The notes beneath the pieces are model-generated. The model saw only the letters and a list, made by a program, of their open reading frames with translations, was not told the DNA's origin and did no database searches. From NCBI GenBank assembly GCA_903930195.1, contig CAIYXH010000225.1:1-5992 (forward strand): a DNA stretch of 5,992 nucleotides, given 5' to 3'. This document shows positions 5,649-5,992 of the stretch, in pieces. This DNA is from an uncultured Actinomycetes bacterium. Lineage in GTDB: Bacteria; Actinomycetota; Thermoleophilia; Gaiellales; Gaiellaceae. A program made the position numbers and the translations under genes. Numbering within the stretch: position 1 is the stretch's first letter; the number at the start of each line of letters is the position of its first letter.

Positions 5649-5992
5649 GTGATCGCCGGCAACCTGCTCGACCTCGTCGGCAACACGCCGCTCGTCCGGC
5701 TCGAGCACCTGTCCCCTCCCGGCGTGTCGATCTACGCCAAGCTCGAGGCGCAGAACCCCACCGGCTCGATCAAGGACCGCGTGGCGCTGAAGATGGTCGA
5801 CGCCGCGAACCTCGCCCCCGGTGCCCGCCTCCTCGAACCGACGAGCGGCAACACCGGCATCGCGCTCGCGATGGTCGCGCGGCTCCGCGGTCACACGCTC
5901 ACCTGCGTCATGCCCGCGAACGCGACCCCCGAGCGCCGGCTCGTGCTCGAGCTCTTCGGTGCCGAGATCATCGAGTCGCCCGGCGACCAGGG
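5649..5992 (+). CDS. cysM: CysM-type cysteine synthase, PLP-dependent (partial, runs off the right edge)
   Basis: The first 114 codons of a fold-type II PLP enzyme of the cysteine synthase family, which replaces the leaving group of an activated serine with sulfur to give cysteine. Seen: LVGNTPLVRL (9-18), NPTGSIKDR with the PLP lysine Lys42, and the substrate/phosphate loop TSGNTG (65-70), followed by CVMPANATPERR. About a third of the usual 300-odd residues is present, and the C-terminus that decides between O-phosphoserine/CysO and O-acetylserine/sulfide use is outside the window. The start is GTG at 5649, four bases after the carrier stop, with no good ribosome binding site, so translational coupling is likely. 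Wording of the conserved segments and the adjacent CysO-like gene favour CysM over CysK or cystathionine beta-synthase, but that choice rests mostly on context. Confidence 0.9.
   Translation, partial: MIAGNLLDLVGNTPLVRLEHLSPPGVSIYAKLEAQNPTGSIKDRVALKMVDAANLAPGARLLEPTSGNTGIALAMVARLRGHTLTCVMPANATPERRLVLELFGAEIIESPGDQ

Noticed and set aside
4161..5894. A 577-codon open frame on the minus strand
   Set aside because: It is antisense to the moeB, cysO and cysM genes, which have full sets of catalytic motifs. The translated product is compositionally biased and motif-free.

Overview
High-GC bacterial window with dense gene packing, strong G/C at third codon positions, several GTG starts and few clear Shine-Dalgarno sites. 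The gene content suggests an actinobacterium, possibly of the Thermoleophilia type: a group-1-like sigma-70 without a long N-terminal region, a CysO/CysM cysteine pathway otherwise best known from Mycobacterium, and a rhodanese-ThiF protein. The lineage is an inference from protein resemblance, not a database result.

Layout. Positions 3-77 (+) probably hold the last codons of a gene entering from the left. It converges on a block of four minus-strand genes, read from right to left: a membrane-anchored helical-repeat protein (4176-3316), a sigma-70 factor (3210-2209), an M20 metallodipeptidase (2147-828) and a PHP-family CpsB-like phosphatase (816-88). The last two are only 11 bases apart and probably co-transcribed. 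The sigma factor has its own strong ribosome binding site, and the dipeptidase may have its own promoter. A short divergent intergenic region (about 4177-4220) separates this block from a plus-strand operon that runs off the right edge: a rhodanese-MoeB/ThiF sulfurtransferase-adenylyltransferase (4221-5369), a CysO-like ubiquitin-fold sulfur carrier (5366-5644, overlapping by ATGA) and a CysM-type cysteine synthase (5649 to the edge).

How the genes fit together. The plus-strand operon is the most coherent system. The rhodanese domain can supply persulfide sulfur, the ThiF domain can adenylate the carrier C-terminus, the carrier would become a thiocarboxylate, and the CysM-like enzyme would use that thiocarboxylate to make cysteine. 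This is the known CysO-dependent cysteine route, but here the activating enzyme is fused to a rhodanese and fixed in the operon. The oddest detail is that the carrier's terminal Gly-Gly is followed by Ser-Ser-Arg, with a tandem TAG TAG one base out of frame at exactly that place. Either a peptidase must expose the Gly-Gly or one base has been lost. The minus-strand genes look like ordinary housekeeping functions.

There is no gene-free stretch over 300 bases. The largest gap is 3211-3315. I see no RNA genes, mobile elements or CRISPR arrays.
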